From: Terriglobia bacterium | GTDB lineage: Bacteria; Acidobacteriota; Terriglobia; Terriglobales; SCQP01 | DNA: 64,000 bases | Assembly: GCA_021323595.1 (NCBI GenBank) | Contig: JAJPKR010000056.1 | Coordinates: 1-64,000 of the forward strand | Direction: 5' to 3' | Part shown: positions 17,798 through 26,877 of the stretch, one piece after another | Position numbering within the stretch: position 1 is the first letter of the stretch | How the letters are laid out: each line of letters begins with the position of its first letter | Position numbers and translations under genes: made by a program | Notes under the pieces: generated by a model | What the model saw: the letters and a program-made list of their open reading frames with translations, nothing else | What the model was told of the DNA's origin: nothing | Database searches by the model: none

Positions 17798-20380
17798 CTA
17801 CTCGATTTCGATCTCGAGCGGCTGGCCGGGGGTGAAGAGCGCGGGCGCCAGAGTCACCTGGTCGCGTCCCAGCACGCCCGCGGAAGCGCGGCGCAGCGGC
17901 CGCCGGTCGGGCGGATGGATATGAACGACAATCTCGGCCGGCGGCGCGGAGGCAACTTCGATGCGCACGCGCCAGCGCGGGCGCCCGCCGCCGCCAGTCG
18001 CGAGCGCTTGCGTCCGCCAGGCGATCGGGCCGAAGCGCGTCGGGCAGTTGCGCCCGGCGATGGTCTCTCCGGCCTCGAACCAATGCTTCGGCGCCGCTTT
18101 CTGCAGATGCACCCGGCCCGGCCGATCCGGCCGGTCGTGCTCCTCCCAGCACAGCAGCCAGCGCAGCCCCATCGCCGGCTGCAGCGTGCTGTTGACAACC
18201 GCCGACCAGGCGTACGGGCTGCCTTCGCCCGGGTAGTTGCCGGGCAGCAGGGCGTCCTCGGGCGCGTAGCGGCTGCCCGAGTCCATGGCGTAGCAGAGAT
18301 TGCCGTAGAGCGCCATGAGAAAGGGACGGTAATCGGCTTGGCGGATGCGGCCGGCCAAGGTGCCGTGCTCCATGAAGTTGGAGGTGCGGGGATAATCGCC
18401 GTCGAGGTTCATGCCCAGCATCTGCTGGCCGGCCAGCGCGCGATGGCGGAAATGGCCGTCGTCGAGCGCCGCGTCGCCCCAGTCGGCGGTCCACCAATCC
18501 ATCATGTAGCGATGGTTCTCGTAGCTCGAGAGCTCGTCAGGCGCGCGGCGCGTGTCGTCGGGCGTGAACGGCGTGATCCCCGCCTGCGCCATCGCCGCAT
18601 CGCGCGCGGCGAGCGTCTGCGCCAGCGAGCGTTCGAGGGCCGCGCGCAGCGCGGCGGCGGTGGCGGCGATCTGCCGGCTCTCGGCGGCGAGGGCGGCGTC
18701 GCCGTGCTCGCGCGCCGCCAGCGCCAAGCAGCGCGCATGCTCGGTCAAGCCGCGCCACGCCCAGGCGGCGTTCTGGTAATAGTAAGGATGCGACTCGGGC
18801 GTGTCGTCGTTGGGATCGCCGTTGTCGGCCTCCGGCGAGCCCCAGATCAAGCCGTAGCGCCGATCGGAGGCGGCGAAGCGCCGGCGCGAATCCTCGAAGC
18901 GCGCGATCAGTTGCCCCGCCATGCGCCGCAGCACCGGCAGCCGCCGCGCAAGCGCCGCGAAGTCCCGCGTGTAGTCGTAGGCGCGCGCCGAGTTTTCGAG
19001 AAAGACGCCGAGATCGAGCGGGGCTTCCACCTGGTCTTGCGTGTTGTAAACGAAGTCGCCGTTCGGCAGCACGTAGTGGTGCAAGTAATGCTCGAAGTAT
19101 GGGTCGGCAGCCGCCGTCAATCCCCACACTTGCTGCGCCCACACGAACTCATAGTGCGCCACCGGAAAGAGCGCGTGGCTGCGCTCGGGAATCTTGGTGT
19201 AGGCGCCTTCGCCGATCTGATAGGTCGGCTCGAGCCCGCGATAGCTGCACCGGCTGAGGACGATGCCGGCGCGCGCGGCGTTCGCCAGCCATTCGTCGGG
19301 AATCTCCGCCTGCATGCCGGCGGCGAAGAATTCGCGCCAGTGATTCCAGATGCCCACCAGCGCGGTGAAGAAGGCGCCGGCATCGCCGTTCCAGTAACGC
19401 TCGACGAAACGGCCCGGCGCGCGCGCCGGCGCGGTGTTGCTGTCGCCGGCGGGAATCACCGCCGCCGCGCCGGCCGGCAGTTGCGCGCGAATGCGGGCGA
19501 TGGGGCGGCTCTCGGCGCCGGGCGGCAGCACCATCATCACCTCGTAGCCCGTCTGATAGCGCGGGTTCCAGACGCCGATGTCGGCGGCGGGCAGATAGCC
19601 GCCCAGCAGCGTGCGCTTGCTGTAGCCGGGCGTGTAGTCGTACAGGTATTCCGAGGGCAGGAAGCGGCCCGGCTCGAAGAGGCGTCCGGTCATGTCCGGC
19701 GCCCAAAGCGCTTGCGGATCGCGGCCGAATTGGCGCGAGCGGCCGTCGGCCTCGAGCCACAGCGAGCCCAGCGGGCCGGCCTGCTCGTTGGCCACCAGCG
19801 TCCAGCCGATCAGCTCGGCGCCGAGCGCGGCGACGTTTTCGTAGCACGGGTCTTCTTCCGAGCCCAAAATGTAATCGCTGGCCAGGTCGGGACCGGGCCG
19901 GTAGCGCTCCGGCCGCTCCAGGCGGATGTGCGGCGTCTGCGTGGGGCGCGGGCGGATGTTCGCCAGCTCGCCGATGTACTTGGGAATCCGCGCGATCTCG
20001 CCGTCGGCGGTGACGTAGGCGATCACGCCGCGATGCGCGGCGTGCTTTTCGAAGACGGCGGTGGCGATGCCGTTCAGCCAGCCGAGCACGGCGGCCAGTT
20101 GCCAGCCGTCGCTGCTCTCGCCCACCGCCAGCCGCCGCCCGTTGGCGAGCGTGACCGTATCATCGCCAACCGCGCGCACCGCCGGCGCCTGCGCCAGCGC
20201 TTCCCTTTCGCCCGGCAGCCAAAGCGTCTGTTCGTTGGCGATGCGGCCGGGCCGGTAGACCCCGCGCGGAATGCGGCCGCTCGGCGCGGGGCCGCCCGCA
20301 CCGGCGGCTTGCGCCCAGGCGGCGGCGCGCGCCGCGATCGGCGCCGCCGCCGCCGCCCGCAGGAACGCTCGCCGTTTCAT
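17798..20380 (-). CDS. exported (alpha/alpha)6-barrel glycosidase-like protein
   Basis: An 860-aa protein starting MKRRAFLRAAAAAPIAARAAAWAQA, a twin-arginine-type signal (RRAFLR plus Ala-rich h-region). An N-terminal beta-rich region (about 30-290) is followed by a long helical catalytic region. That region contains PNGDFVYNTQDQVEAPLDLGVFLENSARAY, RRYGLIWGSPEADNGDPNDDTPESHPYYYQNAAWAWRG and ENHRYMMDWWTADWGDAALDD, a pattern of aromatic and acidic residues typical of six-hairpin glycosidases. It ends in a beta-sandwich (VRIEVASAPPAEIVVHIHPPDRRPLR). I cannot name the CAZy family. The ATG overlaps the stop of the upstream gene (ATGA), so the two glycosidase-like proteins are made together and are likely to act on the same polysaccharide. 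Confidence 0.75.
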   Translation of the reverse strand: MKRRAFLRAAAAAPIAARAAAWAQAAGAGGPAPSGRIPRGVYRPGRIANEQTLWLPGEREALAQAPAVRAVGDDTVTLANGRRLAVGESSDGWQLAAVLGWLNGIATAVFEKHAAHRGVIAYVTADGEIARIPKYIGELANIRPRPTQTPHIRLERPERYRPGPDLASDYILGSEEDPCYENVAALGAELIGWTLVANEQAGPLGSLWLEADGRSRQFGRDPQALWAPDMTGRLFEPGRFLPSEYLYDYTPGYSKRTLLGGYLPAADIGVWNPRYQTGYEVMMVLPPGAESRPIARIRAQLPAGAAAVIPAGDSNTAPARAPGRFVERYWNGDAGAFFTALVGIWNHWREFFAAGMQAEIPDEWLANAARAGIVLSRCSYRGLEPTYQIGEGAYTKIPERSHALFPVAHYEFVWAQQVWGLTAAADPYFEHYLHHYVLPNGDFVYNTQDQVEAPLDLGVFLENSARAYDYTRDFAALARRLPVLRRMAGQLIARFEDSRRRFAASDRRYGLIWGSPEADNGDPNDDTPESHPYYYQNAAWAWRGLTEHARCLALAAREHGDAALAAESRQIAATAAALRAALERSLAQTLAARDAAMAQAGITPFTPDDTRRAPDELSSYENHRYMMDWWTADWGDAALDDGHFRHRALAGQQMLGMNLDGDYPRTSNFMEHGTLAGRIRQADYRPFLMALYGNLCYAMDSGSRYAPEDALLPGNYPGEGSPYAWSAVVNSTLQPAMGLRWLLCWEEHDRPDRPGRVHLQKAAPKHWFEAGETIAGRNCPTRFGPIAWRTQALATGGGGRPRWRVRIEVASAPPAEIVVHIHPPDRRPLRRASAGVLGRDQVTLAPALFTPGQPLEIEIE

Positions 20381-22815
20381 GCCTCTCCTCCTTCGGCCGC
20401 GCGCCCGCGCGCGAGCACGAGCTGCAAGCGCTGGCGGTTGGCGCAGCGGCAGGCGAAGCGCGCGCCCTCCACCGTGGCGCCGGCGAGCGGGGCGCCCGCG
20501 GCGTCGAGCACTTGGCGGCAGCGCGTGGCCCCGTGCCATTCCCCGGCGGCGTCCAGCCGCCCGGCATCGCGAAAACGATAATGCACGCTCAGTCGGTCGC
20601 CGCCAAAAAGCAGGTTGCGCACCGCGTATTCGCGTCCGGGCAGGGCGACCGCGGCGGGAAAATTGGGCGCCAGCCACAGCCGGTCCGCGGCGTCGGCTTC
20701 GCGAAAGCCGGCGAGATTGCGCAGGATATGCGCGGGCAGCACTGCGCCCCAGCCGTAGCCCTCGCCGCCGGTCGCGCCGTGGATGCCCCACATCTCGCAG
20801 CTCACGCCCGGCCAGCCGAGATGGCGGCCGTCGGGCGCGGCCGCCTGGCGGCGATCCATCGAGGTGTAGATGCGGTCGGCGATGTCGTTTACCACGTCGG
20901 CGCGCAGCTCGTCTTCTTCGGCCCGCCACAGCGATTCCAAGTACGGCAGCACGAACGACGACCACTCGAGGTAATAGTGCGGATGGTCGCGGTACCAGCG
21001 CAGCAGCGGCTTCATCGCCGCGATCTGCGCCGGCCGCGCCACGCCGAGAAAGATCGGCGCGCATTGGCCGATCTCGCGCTGGCCGGGCGGCGGCACGATC
21101 GTGCGGCCGGCGCGCGTATCGAAGTCTTGGAACCAGTCGCGCCCGTTCCAAAGCTGCTGCGTGAACGCGGCGTAGCGGGCGGCCAGCCGCCGCCACGCCG
21201 GGCGGCCGCCGCCGTCGCCGGCGGGTTCGGCCCACTCCGCCAAAAGCCCGGCGGCGTGCGCCATGGCGGCCTGCAGTTCGACGATGCGGATGAACTCGAT
21301 GCCTTCGGCGCCGGTCGGCTGCTTGATTTGAAAGCGCGAGGAGGCATCCATGCCCGTCTCCCAACTGCACTTTCCGACGATGAAGCCGGCGGCGTCGGTG
21401 CGATGCGCCAGCGTCCAGCGGACGAAGGCGGCGAGATACGGGTACAGCGCCCGCTGCCAGGCGCGGCCGCCGCCCCGCCTTGCCATCGAGCCGATGCAGA
21501 AGAACGGATAGCACCAGGCGATCGAGGTGCCGCATTCGCTGCCGTCGGCGGCGACCATGTTCATGACGCCGCTCTCGCGCATGCAGGGCACGTTGGGCTC
21601 GATCGCATCTTCGAACTGCCCGAGCACCACCGCCTGCGCCGCCGCCGGGTCGGCGTGGCTGAGCGCCCACATGTCCAGCGAGGTCTCCGCGAGCACGTTG
21701 CGCGGCGCTTGAATTTGCATCGCATCCCAGGGATGGCGGTAGGCGCCGAGCGGGCGGCGCACCATCATGCGCAGCGTCTCGAAGTCATAGACCCAGCCGC
21801 GCCGCCAATGCGCCGGCCAATCGCCCTCGAGCCGCGGCGCGCGCGCCCAAAACCCGTCGTCCTCGGCGCGCTTGGCGGCCTCGGCGGCGGGCGCGGCGGG
21901 CGCGGCGGCGCGCCAGACGCGCGCGGTGGCGCGGCGATTCGCGCCGCGGCTGAGCCAAATCCAGGTCTCGGCGGCCGCTCCGGGAGCGAGCGCCAGCGGG
22001 TAGCGCAGCGCCGCGCGCATCGGCTGCGGGTCGTAGGAGGCCGCGGTGGCGGCGAGCGCGGCCGGAGCCGCCGCGGGTGCGGCGGGCGCCGCCAGCCAGG
22101 CGCGCAGCGCCGCGCCGTCGGCGCCCAGCCAATGCCCCGCGCTGGCGCGGTCGGCGCCGAGGCGGCAGTAGGTGCCGGCGGCGAACGAGCGGATCCACAC
22201 GGCGTCCCCGCCGCCGCCGGCCGCGGGATCGTGGCCGGCGCTCAAGCCGTCGCGTCCCCACCAATCGGCGGCGCCGTGCTGGAAGTCCGCGACGGCCAGC
22301 ACCTCCAGCGTCTTGGCGGAGCCGGCGCGGTTGCGCAGCCGCACTCGCGCCGCGAGCGTGTCTTCGCCGACTTGCAGGAACGTCGCCTGCGCGGCGCAAT
22401 CCCCGGCCGTGAAGGCATAGGTGAAGAGCAAATGGCTGTGGTGCGGCGCCGTCAGTTGGTCGGGGGCGAAGTCCTCGCTGTCGAAGAAGAGCCGGCCGTC
22501 GAGCACGAAGCCGAGCCGCAGCAAGGCCTGGTAAATCGCGTCGTGCTGAAAATCGAAATAGCCGCCCGGGCCGGCGGGATAGTAAAAGCCGAAGCCGATC
22601 GCCGGCGCCGAGCGCAGGTTGCCGCTGCGATGCAGGTCCCAGGTGTGAAAGGGATTGTCGAGATAGCCGAAGGGCGTGTACGCATCCTCGGGCCAGGCGC
22701 CGGCGGGCGCGGGCGTGGGCGCGAGCCGCCGCCGAATCGGCCGCGCGAGGGCCGGCAGCACCGCACCGGCCGCCAGGCGGCGGCCGAACTCGCGGCGATT
22801 GAAGATCCAAGACAC
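20377..22815 (-). CDS. exported glycosidase-like protein, partner of the next gene
   Basis: An 812-aa protein with a GTG start and a Tat-like N-terminus (FNRREFGRRLAAGAVLPALA). Residues about 40-330 are a beta-rich domain (PFHTWDLHRSGNLRSAPAIGFGFYYP). The rest is a helical toroid: DAMQIQAPRNVLAETSLDMWALSHAD, GSECGTSIAWCYPFFCIGS, KCSWETGMDASSRFQIK (acidic residues in an aromatic setting), YYLEWSSFVLPYLESLW and GHLGWPGVSCEMWGIHG-like segments. The plan matches (alpha/alpha)6 glycoside hydrolases or related lyases, but I cannot give a substrate. Its start is only 11 bases below the -10 of a promoter that also precedes the carbonic-anhydrase-like gene, so the mRNA may be almost leaderless. Confidence 0.72.
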   Translation of the reverse strand: MSWIFNRREFGRRLAAGAVLPALARPIRRRLAPTPAPAGAWPEDAYTPFGYLDNPFHTWDLHRSGNLRSAPAIGFGFYYPAGPGGYFDFQHDAIYQALLRLGFVLDGRLFFDSEDFAPDQLTAPHHSHLLFTYAFTAGDCAAQATFLQVGEDTLAARVRLRNRAGSAKTLEVLAVADFQHGAADWWGRDGLSAGHDPAAGGGGDAVWIRSFAAGTYCRLGADRASAGHWLGADGAALRAWLAAPAAPAAAPAALAATAASYDPQPMRAALRYPLALAPGAAAETWIWLSRGANRRATARVWRAAAPAAPAAEAAKRAEDDGFWARAPRLEGDWPAHWRRGWVYDFETLRMMVRRPLGAYRHPWDAMQIQAPRNVLAETSLDMWALSHADPAAAQAVVLGQFEDAIEPNVPCMRESGVMNMVAADGSECGTSIAWCYPFFCIGSMARRGGGRAWQRALYPYLAAFVRWTLAHRTDAAGFIVGKCSWETGMDASSRFQIKQPTGAEGIEFIRIVELQAAMAHAAGLLAEWAEPAGDGGGRPAWRRLAARYAAFTQQLWNGRDWFQDFDTRAGRTIVPPPGQREIGQCAPIFLGVARPAQIAAMKPLLRWYRDHPHYYLEWSSFVLPYLESLWRAEEDELRADVVNDIADRIYTSMDRRQAAAPDGRHLGWPGVSCEMWGIHGATGGEGYGWGAVLPAHILRNLAGFREADAADRLWLAPNFPAAVALPGREYAVRNLLFGGDRLSVHYRFRDAGRLDAAGEWHGATRCRQVLDAAGAPLAGATVEGARFACRCANRQRLQLVLARGRAAEGGEA

Positions 22816-22822
22816 GAGGAAG

Positions 22823-22863
22823 AAGCAACGTAGCCGCAGCCGCCCGTCCCTGTCAATGCCGCG
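22823..22863 (-). promoter_or_regulatory. duplicated promoter, copy 1 (glycosidase pair)
   Basis: Minus-strand reading gives TTGACA (22856-22851), an 18-base spacer, and TACGTT (22832-22827), 11 bases before the GTG start. All 41 bases are identical to the copy at 23431-23471. Confidence 0.6.
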
Positions 22864-22947
22864 CGGGCAGGCTGGCCGCCGTGCGCGGCGCGAAGCCCGT
22901 TTGCGGCGCCAAGGGATTTGTGACTTGCGGTTGAGATAAGAGAAGCT

Positions 22948-23409
22948 CTAGTGCCCCGCACACTCTTGGTCGTCGACGCTGAGGACGCTATCGAATGTGA
23001 GAAAAACGCGCTCGACCGCCGCCCCCGGGCAGGCGGTCCTGACGATCGCCGAAGCGCGGCACAATTCGCTGCCATGGTGCGCCGCTTCGCGTGCGCGGTC
23101 GCCGTCGAATGCCGCCAGGCCTCCGTAGGTGCCGCAGTCGGCATGGCTCATCAGGATGACGCGGCCCGCCCGATGCAATTGGATCGCGAGCCGCACCTGT
23201 TCCATCACGAAGGCGCGGTCAAACTCGGTGCGAGGAGACGAAAGGGCTAGGCCGCCGCCGGCAACGATCACCATGTCGGGATGCACGAGGGCGTTCCGCC
23301 GCAAGAACTCGCTGGTAACGGGCCGAATGCGGGCATCGAAGCAGCAGACCGCAACCGCGTCTGCCGTGTACCGCTGCGCGCTGGACTCGAAATCGAAAAG
23401 TTTTCTCAT
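22948..23409 (-). CDS. beta-carbonic-anhydrase-like zinc protein
   Basis: A 153-aa protein with the short beta-carbonic anhydrase fold. Predicted zinc ligands and dyad: C23 and D25-x-R27 in CCFDAR, then H89 and C92 in SHADCGTYGG. This is the standard C-D-R...H-x2-C pattern. It is shorter than typical beta-CAs (about 200), like the compact carbonic-anhydrase-related proteins of soil bacteria, and might interconvert CO2 and bicarbonate or have a different zinc-dependent role. I prefer the ATG at 23409: a frame extension to 23436 would start inside the promoter at 23431-23471. No Shine-Dalgarno sequence is seen. It lies alone between two copies of the same promoter. Confidence 0.8.
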   Translation of the reverse strand: MRKLFDFESSAQRYTADAVAVCCFDARIRPVTSEFLRRNALVHPDMVIVAGGGLALSSPRTEFDRAFVMEQVRLAIQLHRAGRVILMSHADCGTYGGLAAFDGDRAREAAHHGSELCRASAIVRTACPGAAVERVFLTFDSVLSVDDQECAGH

Positions 23410-23430
23410 GGCCGTTTTCCGATGCGGAAA

Positions 23431-23471
23431 AAGCAACGTAGCCGCAGCCGCCCGTCCCTGTCAATGCCGCG
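23431..23471 (-). promoter_or_regulatory. duplicated promoter, copy 2 (carbonic-anhydrase-like gene)
   Basis: A perfect 41-bp repeat of 22823-22863, in the same orientation 608 bp away. On the minus strand, TTGACA is at 23464-23459 and TACGTT at 23440-23435, 25 bases before the ATG at 23409. Confidence 0.6.
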
Positions 23472-23514
23472 GGGGAAAAATGGCGGACGGGAGCGGCGCG
23501 GAGGCCGCGCGCGG

Positions 23515-25974
23515 CTACTCGGCGCGGAGGGCGGTGGCGGGATCGACGCGCGCGGCGCGCCGCGCCGGCAGGTAGCTGGCGAGCAGCGCCGTCAGGCCCA
23601 AGCACAGCGCCGCCGCCGCATACGCCGTGGGATCGGTCGCCTTCACGCCATACAACTGCGAGGCCATCAGCCGGGTCGCGGCCAAGGCCGCCGCCAAGCC
23701 GCAGGCCCCGCCGATCGCGGCCAGCAGCAATCCTTGGCCGAGCAGCATCCCCACCAGCGCGCGCGGCTCGGCGCCCAGCGCCATGCGGATGCCGATCTCG
23801 CGCCGCCGCTGCAGCACGGAATAGGCGAGCACGCCGTAGAGCCCGATCATGCCTAACAGCAGCGCCATCGCGCCGGCGATGGCCAGCATGGCCAGCGTGA
23901 ACGAAGTTCGCGCCAGCGAGCGCCGATAATAAACCTGGAGCGTGTCCACGCTCGCCAGCGGCAGGTTGGCGTCCAGCGACCACACCGCCCGCCGCACCTC
24001 GTGCAAGAACGCCTGCGAGCCGGCGCGCGGGGTGCGCAGAACGAACGCCACCGAGCGCTGCGCCAGCAGCGGCGTGCTCTCGAGCCGCGCGGTCAGCAGC
24101 GGCCAATAAGCGGCCGACGGCGCCTTCTGGTCCACGCCGTCGTAGCGCACATCGCCGGCGACGCCGACGATTTCGCGCCAGTCGTCGAGCGTGCCCACGC
24201 GAATGCGTTTGCCCAGCGCCTGCGCCGGCCCGCCCCAGTATTCGCGGGCGAAATTCGCCGAGATGATCGCGACTGGCGTCTCGCCGTAGAGTTCCTGCCA
24301 CGTGAAATCGCGGCCCGCCACGATGGGAATTCCCAAGGCATGAAAATAGCCCGGCGAGATGTAGTTGAAGCGGCGCAGCGGGGGAATCGCGCCCGCCGCG
24401 TACGTCTTGTCGGCGGCAAAGACCGGATCCTGGCTGTAGTTATTGGTCAGCGGCAGCTCGGTGCCCATCGCGGCCGATTCCACACCGGGAATCGTCTCGA
24501 GCTTGGCGAGGATGGCCTGCTCCTTGTGGATGACCGCGACGTCGTCATGGGTATCGGATTCGGGAATGAACACCCGGAAAGTCTGGACGTCTTTGGGCTG
24601 GGCGAATCCGAGCGGCACGTCGCTGAGCGCGCGAAAGGTGCGGATCATCAGCGCCGAAGCCGCCAGCAGCACGAAGGCCAGCCCGACTTGCACCGCGACC
24701 AGCGTATTGCGCAGGCGATGGCGCCTGCGGCTCTCGCTCGTGCCGCGGCCGCCCTCGCGCAGGCCGGTGCCGGTGCGGGCGCCGGAGTAGCGCAGCGCCG
24801 GCGCGGCGCCAAAAACGAAGCCGCAAAAGACCGCCGCCGCCAGGCAGAACCCCAGTACGGCGCCGTTCAAGCCGATTTCTTCCAGCCGCGGCAGTCCGCT
24901 CGGCGCCGCCGCCACCAGCGCGCGCAGCCCGAAATAGGCGATGCCCAACCCCAGCACGCCGCCCAGCAGCCCGATCACTAAGCTCTCCAGCCATAGCTCG
25001 GCGGCGATGCGGCTGCGGCTGGAGCCGAGCGCGGCGCGAATGGCCAATTCCTGCTGGCGTCCTTCGGCGCGCACCAGCAAGAGGTTGGCCACGTTGGCGC
25101 AGGCGACCAGCAGCACCAACCCCAAGCTGGCCATCAAAATCCACAGCAGTTGCCCGACGTTGCCCACCACGTCGCGCTGCAACGGCCGCAGGTTGGGGCC
25201 GATCTTGGCGTTCTCGAACAGCTCTTTGCTGAACCCGGGCGGCGCGGGAAAGCTGCGCAGCACGATCGGCCACATCTGCGCCACGTCGGCATTGGCCGCC
25301 GCCAGCGTCACGCCCGGACGCAGCCGCGCGAAGCCTTGATAGCTGAAGTTGCCCAAGTGCGCGCGGCTGCGATCGAATTGCAGCGGCAGGAAGAGCGCCG
25401 TGTCGCTCATGTCGAGAAAGCGGAAGCGGCGCGGCAGGATGCCGATGATCTGGCGGGGCTTGCCATCCACGATCAAGGTCCTGCCGAGCACGCCGGGGTC
25501 GCCGCCGAACTTGCGTTGCCAGTAGCCGTAGCTCAGCACGACGGTGCCCGGCGCCTGCGGCTGATCGTCTTGGCGGGTAAAGACGCGCCCGATCAGGGTC
25601 CGCGCGCCCAGGATCGGCAGCGCGCCGTCGGTGACGTCGAGGGCGGAAACCTGCTCCGGCGTTCCCTGCCCGGTCACGCTCACCGAATCGCCGGTGTAGA
25701 GCGCGAGGTCTTGGAAGCTGTGATTTTGCTCGCGGAAAACGAAATAATTCGACGGCGACATGTTGAGATCGACGATGCCGACCCCGGGCGCCGTCTGCCA
25801 CACTCCGACCAACTGCTCGGGATGCGGATACGGCAGCGGCTTCAAGACCACGTTTTCGACGACGCTGAACACCGCCGTGTTCGCGCCGATGCCGATGCCG
25901 AGCGTGAGCAGGGTGACAACCGTGAAGAGCGGCGCGCGCCCCAGCCGCCGCGCGATCAGGCGTAGTTCTTTCAT
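23515..25974 (-). CDS. ADOP-type MacB-like ABC permease
   Basis: An 819-aa permease of the type called 'acidobacterial duplicated orphan permease'. The N-terminal helix (LFTVVTLLTLGIGIGANTAVFSVVENVVLKPLPYPHPEQLV) leads into a MacB periplasmic core (about 50-230). The first FtsX module is GQLLWILMASLGLVLLVACANVANLLLVRAEGRQQELAIRAALGSSRSRI. A second core and a second FtsX module follow (FTLAMLAIAGAMALLLGMIGLYGVLAYSVLQRRREIGIRMALGAEPRALVGMLLGQG), ending LPARRAARVDPATALRAE. No ATPase is encoded beside it, as usual for this class. It may move lipids, peptides or antibiotics by mechanotransmission with an ATPase encoded elsewhere. Confidence 0.93.
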   Translation of the reverse strand: MKELRLIARRLGRAPLFTVVTLLTLGIGIGANTAVFSVVENVVLKPLPYPHPEQLVGVWQTAPGVGIVDLNMSPSNYFVFREQNHSFQDLALYTGDSVSVTGQGTPEQVSALDVTDGALPILGARTLIGRVFTRQDDQPQAPGTVVLSYGYWQRKFGGDPGVLGRTLIVDGKPRQIIGILPRRFRFLDMSDTALFLPLQFDRSRAHLGNFSYQGFARLRPGVTLAAANADVAQMWPIVLRSFPAPPGFSKELFENAKIGPNLRPLQRDVVGNVGQLLWILMASLGLVLLVACANVANLLLVRAEGRQQELAIRAALGSSRSRIAAELWLESLVIGLLGGVLGLGIAYFGLRALVAAAPSGLPRLEEIGLNGAVLGFCLAAAVFCGFVFGAAPALRYSGARTGTGLREGGRGTSESRRRHRLRNTLVAVQVGLAFVLLAASALMIRTFRALSDVPLGFAQPKDVQTFRVFIPESDTHDDVAVIHKEQAILAKLETIPGVESAAMGTELPLTNNYSQDPVFAADKTYAAGAIPPLRRFNYISPGYFHALGIPIVAGRDFTWQELYGETPVAIISANFAREYWGGPAQALGKRIRVGTLDDWREIVGVAGDVRYDGVDQKAPSAAYWPLLTARLESTPLLAQRSVAFVLRTPRAGSQAFLHEVRRAVWSLDANLPLASVDTLQVYYRRSLARTSFTLAMLAIAGAMALLLGMIGLYGVLAYSVLQRRREIGIRMALGAEPRALVGMLLGQGLLLAAIGGACGLAAALAATRLMASQLYGVKATDPTAYAAAALCLGLTALLASYLPARRAARVDPATALRAE

Positions 25975-26095
25975 ACCGGTCTCATCCCCCAGTGCAGGCG
26001 CTCAAGGGAGAGTACGACCGGACGCGCAATTTGTTCCGAATCGAATGGCGCATCGGGTTCCCGGCCAAGCTGGCGCGGCAACGGCACGGCGAATT

Positions 26096-26299
26096 TCAGT
26101 GCGGGTTCAGCAGGTAGAGCACCCAGCCGGCGAGGAAGGTGCCGGCGAGGAAATAGACGAAGCACATCACGCCGTAGCGAATCTGCTCGCGCAACTCTTC
26201 CCGCAGGGTAATGGCGAAGACGACGGAGGCGAAGAGCGAAAACAGGATCACTGCGGTGAAATGCGACAGCACGAGCGCCGCCGCCGCCGCGAGCGTCAC
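26096..26299 (-). CDS. small two-helix membrane protein
   Basis: A 67-aa protein with two membrane helices, TLAAAAALVLSHFTAVILFSLFASVVFAITL and YGVMCFVYFLAGTFLAGWVLYLLN, joined by a charged loop REELREQIR. Its ATG overlaps the stop of the 26296-26715 gene by four bases (ATGA), so they are translationally coupled. The function is unknown. Confidence 0.75.
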   Translation of the reverse strand: MTLAAAAALVLSHFTAVILFSLFASVVFAITLREELREQIRYGVMCFVYFLAGTFLAGWVLYLLNPH

Positions 26300-26715
26300 C
26301 GCTTCCTCCCGAGCGCGACATCGCGCACGTCGGCCGCCGCCAGAATATTCAGCAGGCCGGCGGAGATCATGAAGGCCGAGCCGTAATCGCCCATCGCCAG
26401 AAATTTATCGCCCAAGCCGCCCCCCGCGATGCGCGTGCCGAAATACAGCAGGCCGCTGCACAAATCCCCCACCCAACCCAGGATATCGAGCAGGTTGGCG
26501 GTGTTGAAGCCGAAGAGCGAGCCTTGCAGCGCCAAGCCCACGAAAAACATGCCGGCGACGCAGGCCAGCACCAGCCCGCCGCGAACCCATTTGCGCAGCA
26601 GAAAAAAGCCCAGGCCCGGCACCAGCCAGGACCCAACCACCAGCCAGTTGGCGCGGTTCTCCGTCGTCAGCGGCTCCGCTACGGGCGTTGCGGTGGGGGT
26701 TTCGGAGGTGGCCAT
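26296..26715 (-). CDS. small membrane protein (DUF6677-like)
   Basis: A 139-aa protein starting MATSETPTATPVAEP. A disordered N-terminus is followed by three or four membrane segments (WLVVGSWLVPGLGFFLLRKWVRGGLVLACVAGMFFVGLALQG; LLDILGWVGDLCSGLLYFG; YGSAFMISAGLLNILAAADVRDVALG). It looks like a conserved acidobacterial membrane family (DUF6677 is my tentative match), whose 'LPGLGHFLLRKW' segment resembles the TM2 fold. An ATG four codons upstream (26727) is possible. It is coupled to the small gene at 26096-26299. Confidence 0.7.
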   Translation of the reverse strand: MATSETPTATPVAEPLTTENRANWLVVGSWLVPGLGFFLLRKWVRGGLVLACVAGMFFVGLALQGSLFGFNTANLLDILGWVGDLCSGLLYFGTRIAGGGLGDKFLAMGDYGSAFMISAGLLNILAAADVRDVALGRKR

Positions 26716-26877
26716 GGCGCGGCTCAAGGGTACGGCTCGCCTTCTAGTGTCGCATGGTCGCGAGGCGGCGGGCAGGGGCAGTTAGCCGGGGCGCCAAGCC
26801 CCCGCCGGGCGGCTCCGCGCGGCGGGCCGCGATGAACGTGCGCGCGGCTGCCGTGCTACCGCCGCCCCGCCGCGGCG

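Noticed and set aside
17678-20581. 967-aa plus-strand ORF opposite the glycosidase-like gene
   Set aside because: The minus strand gives a Tat signal and catalytic-type motifs; the plus-strand frame is Arg/Ala-rich shadow.
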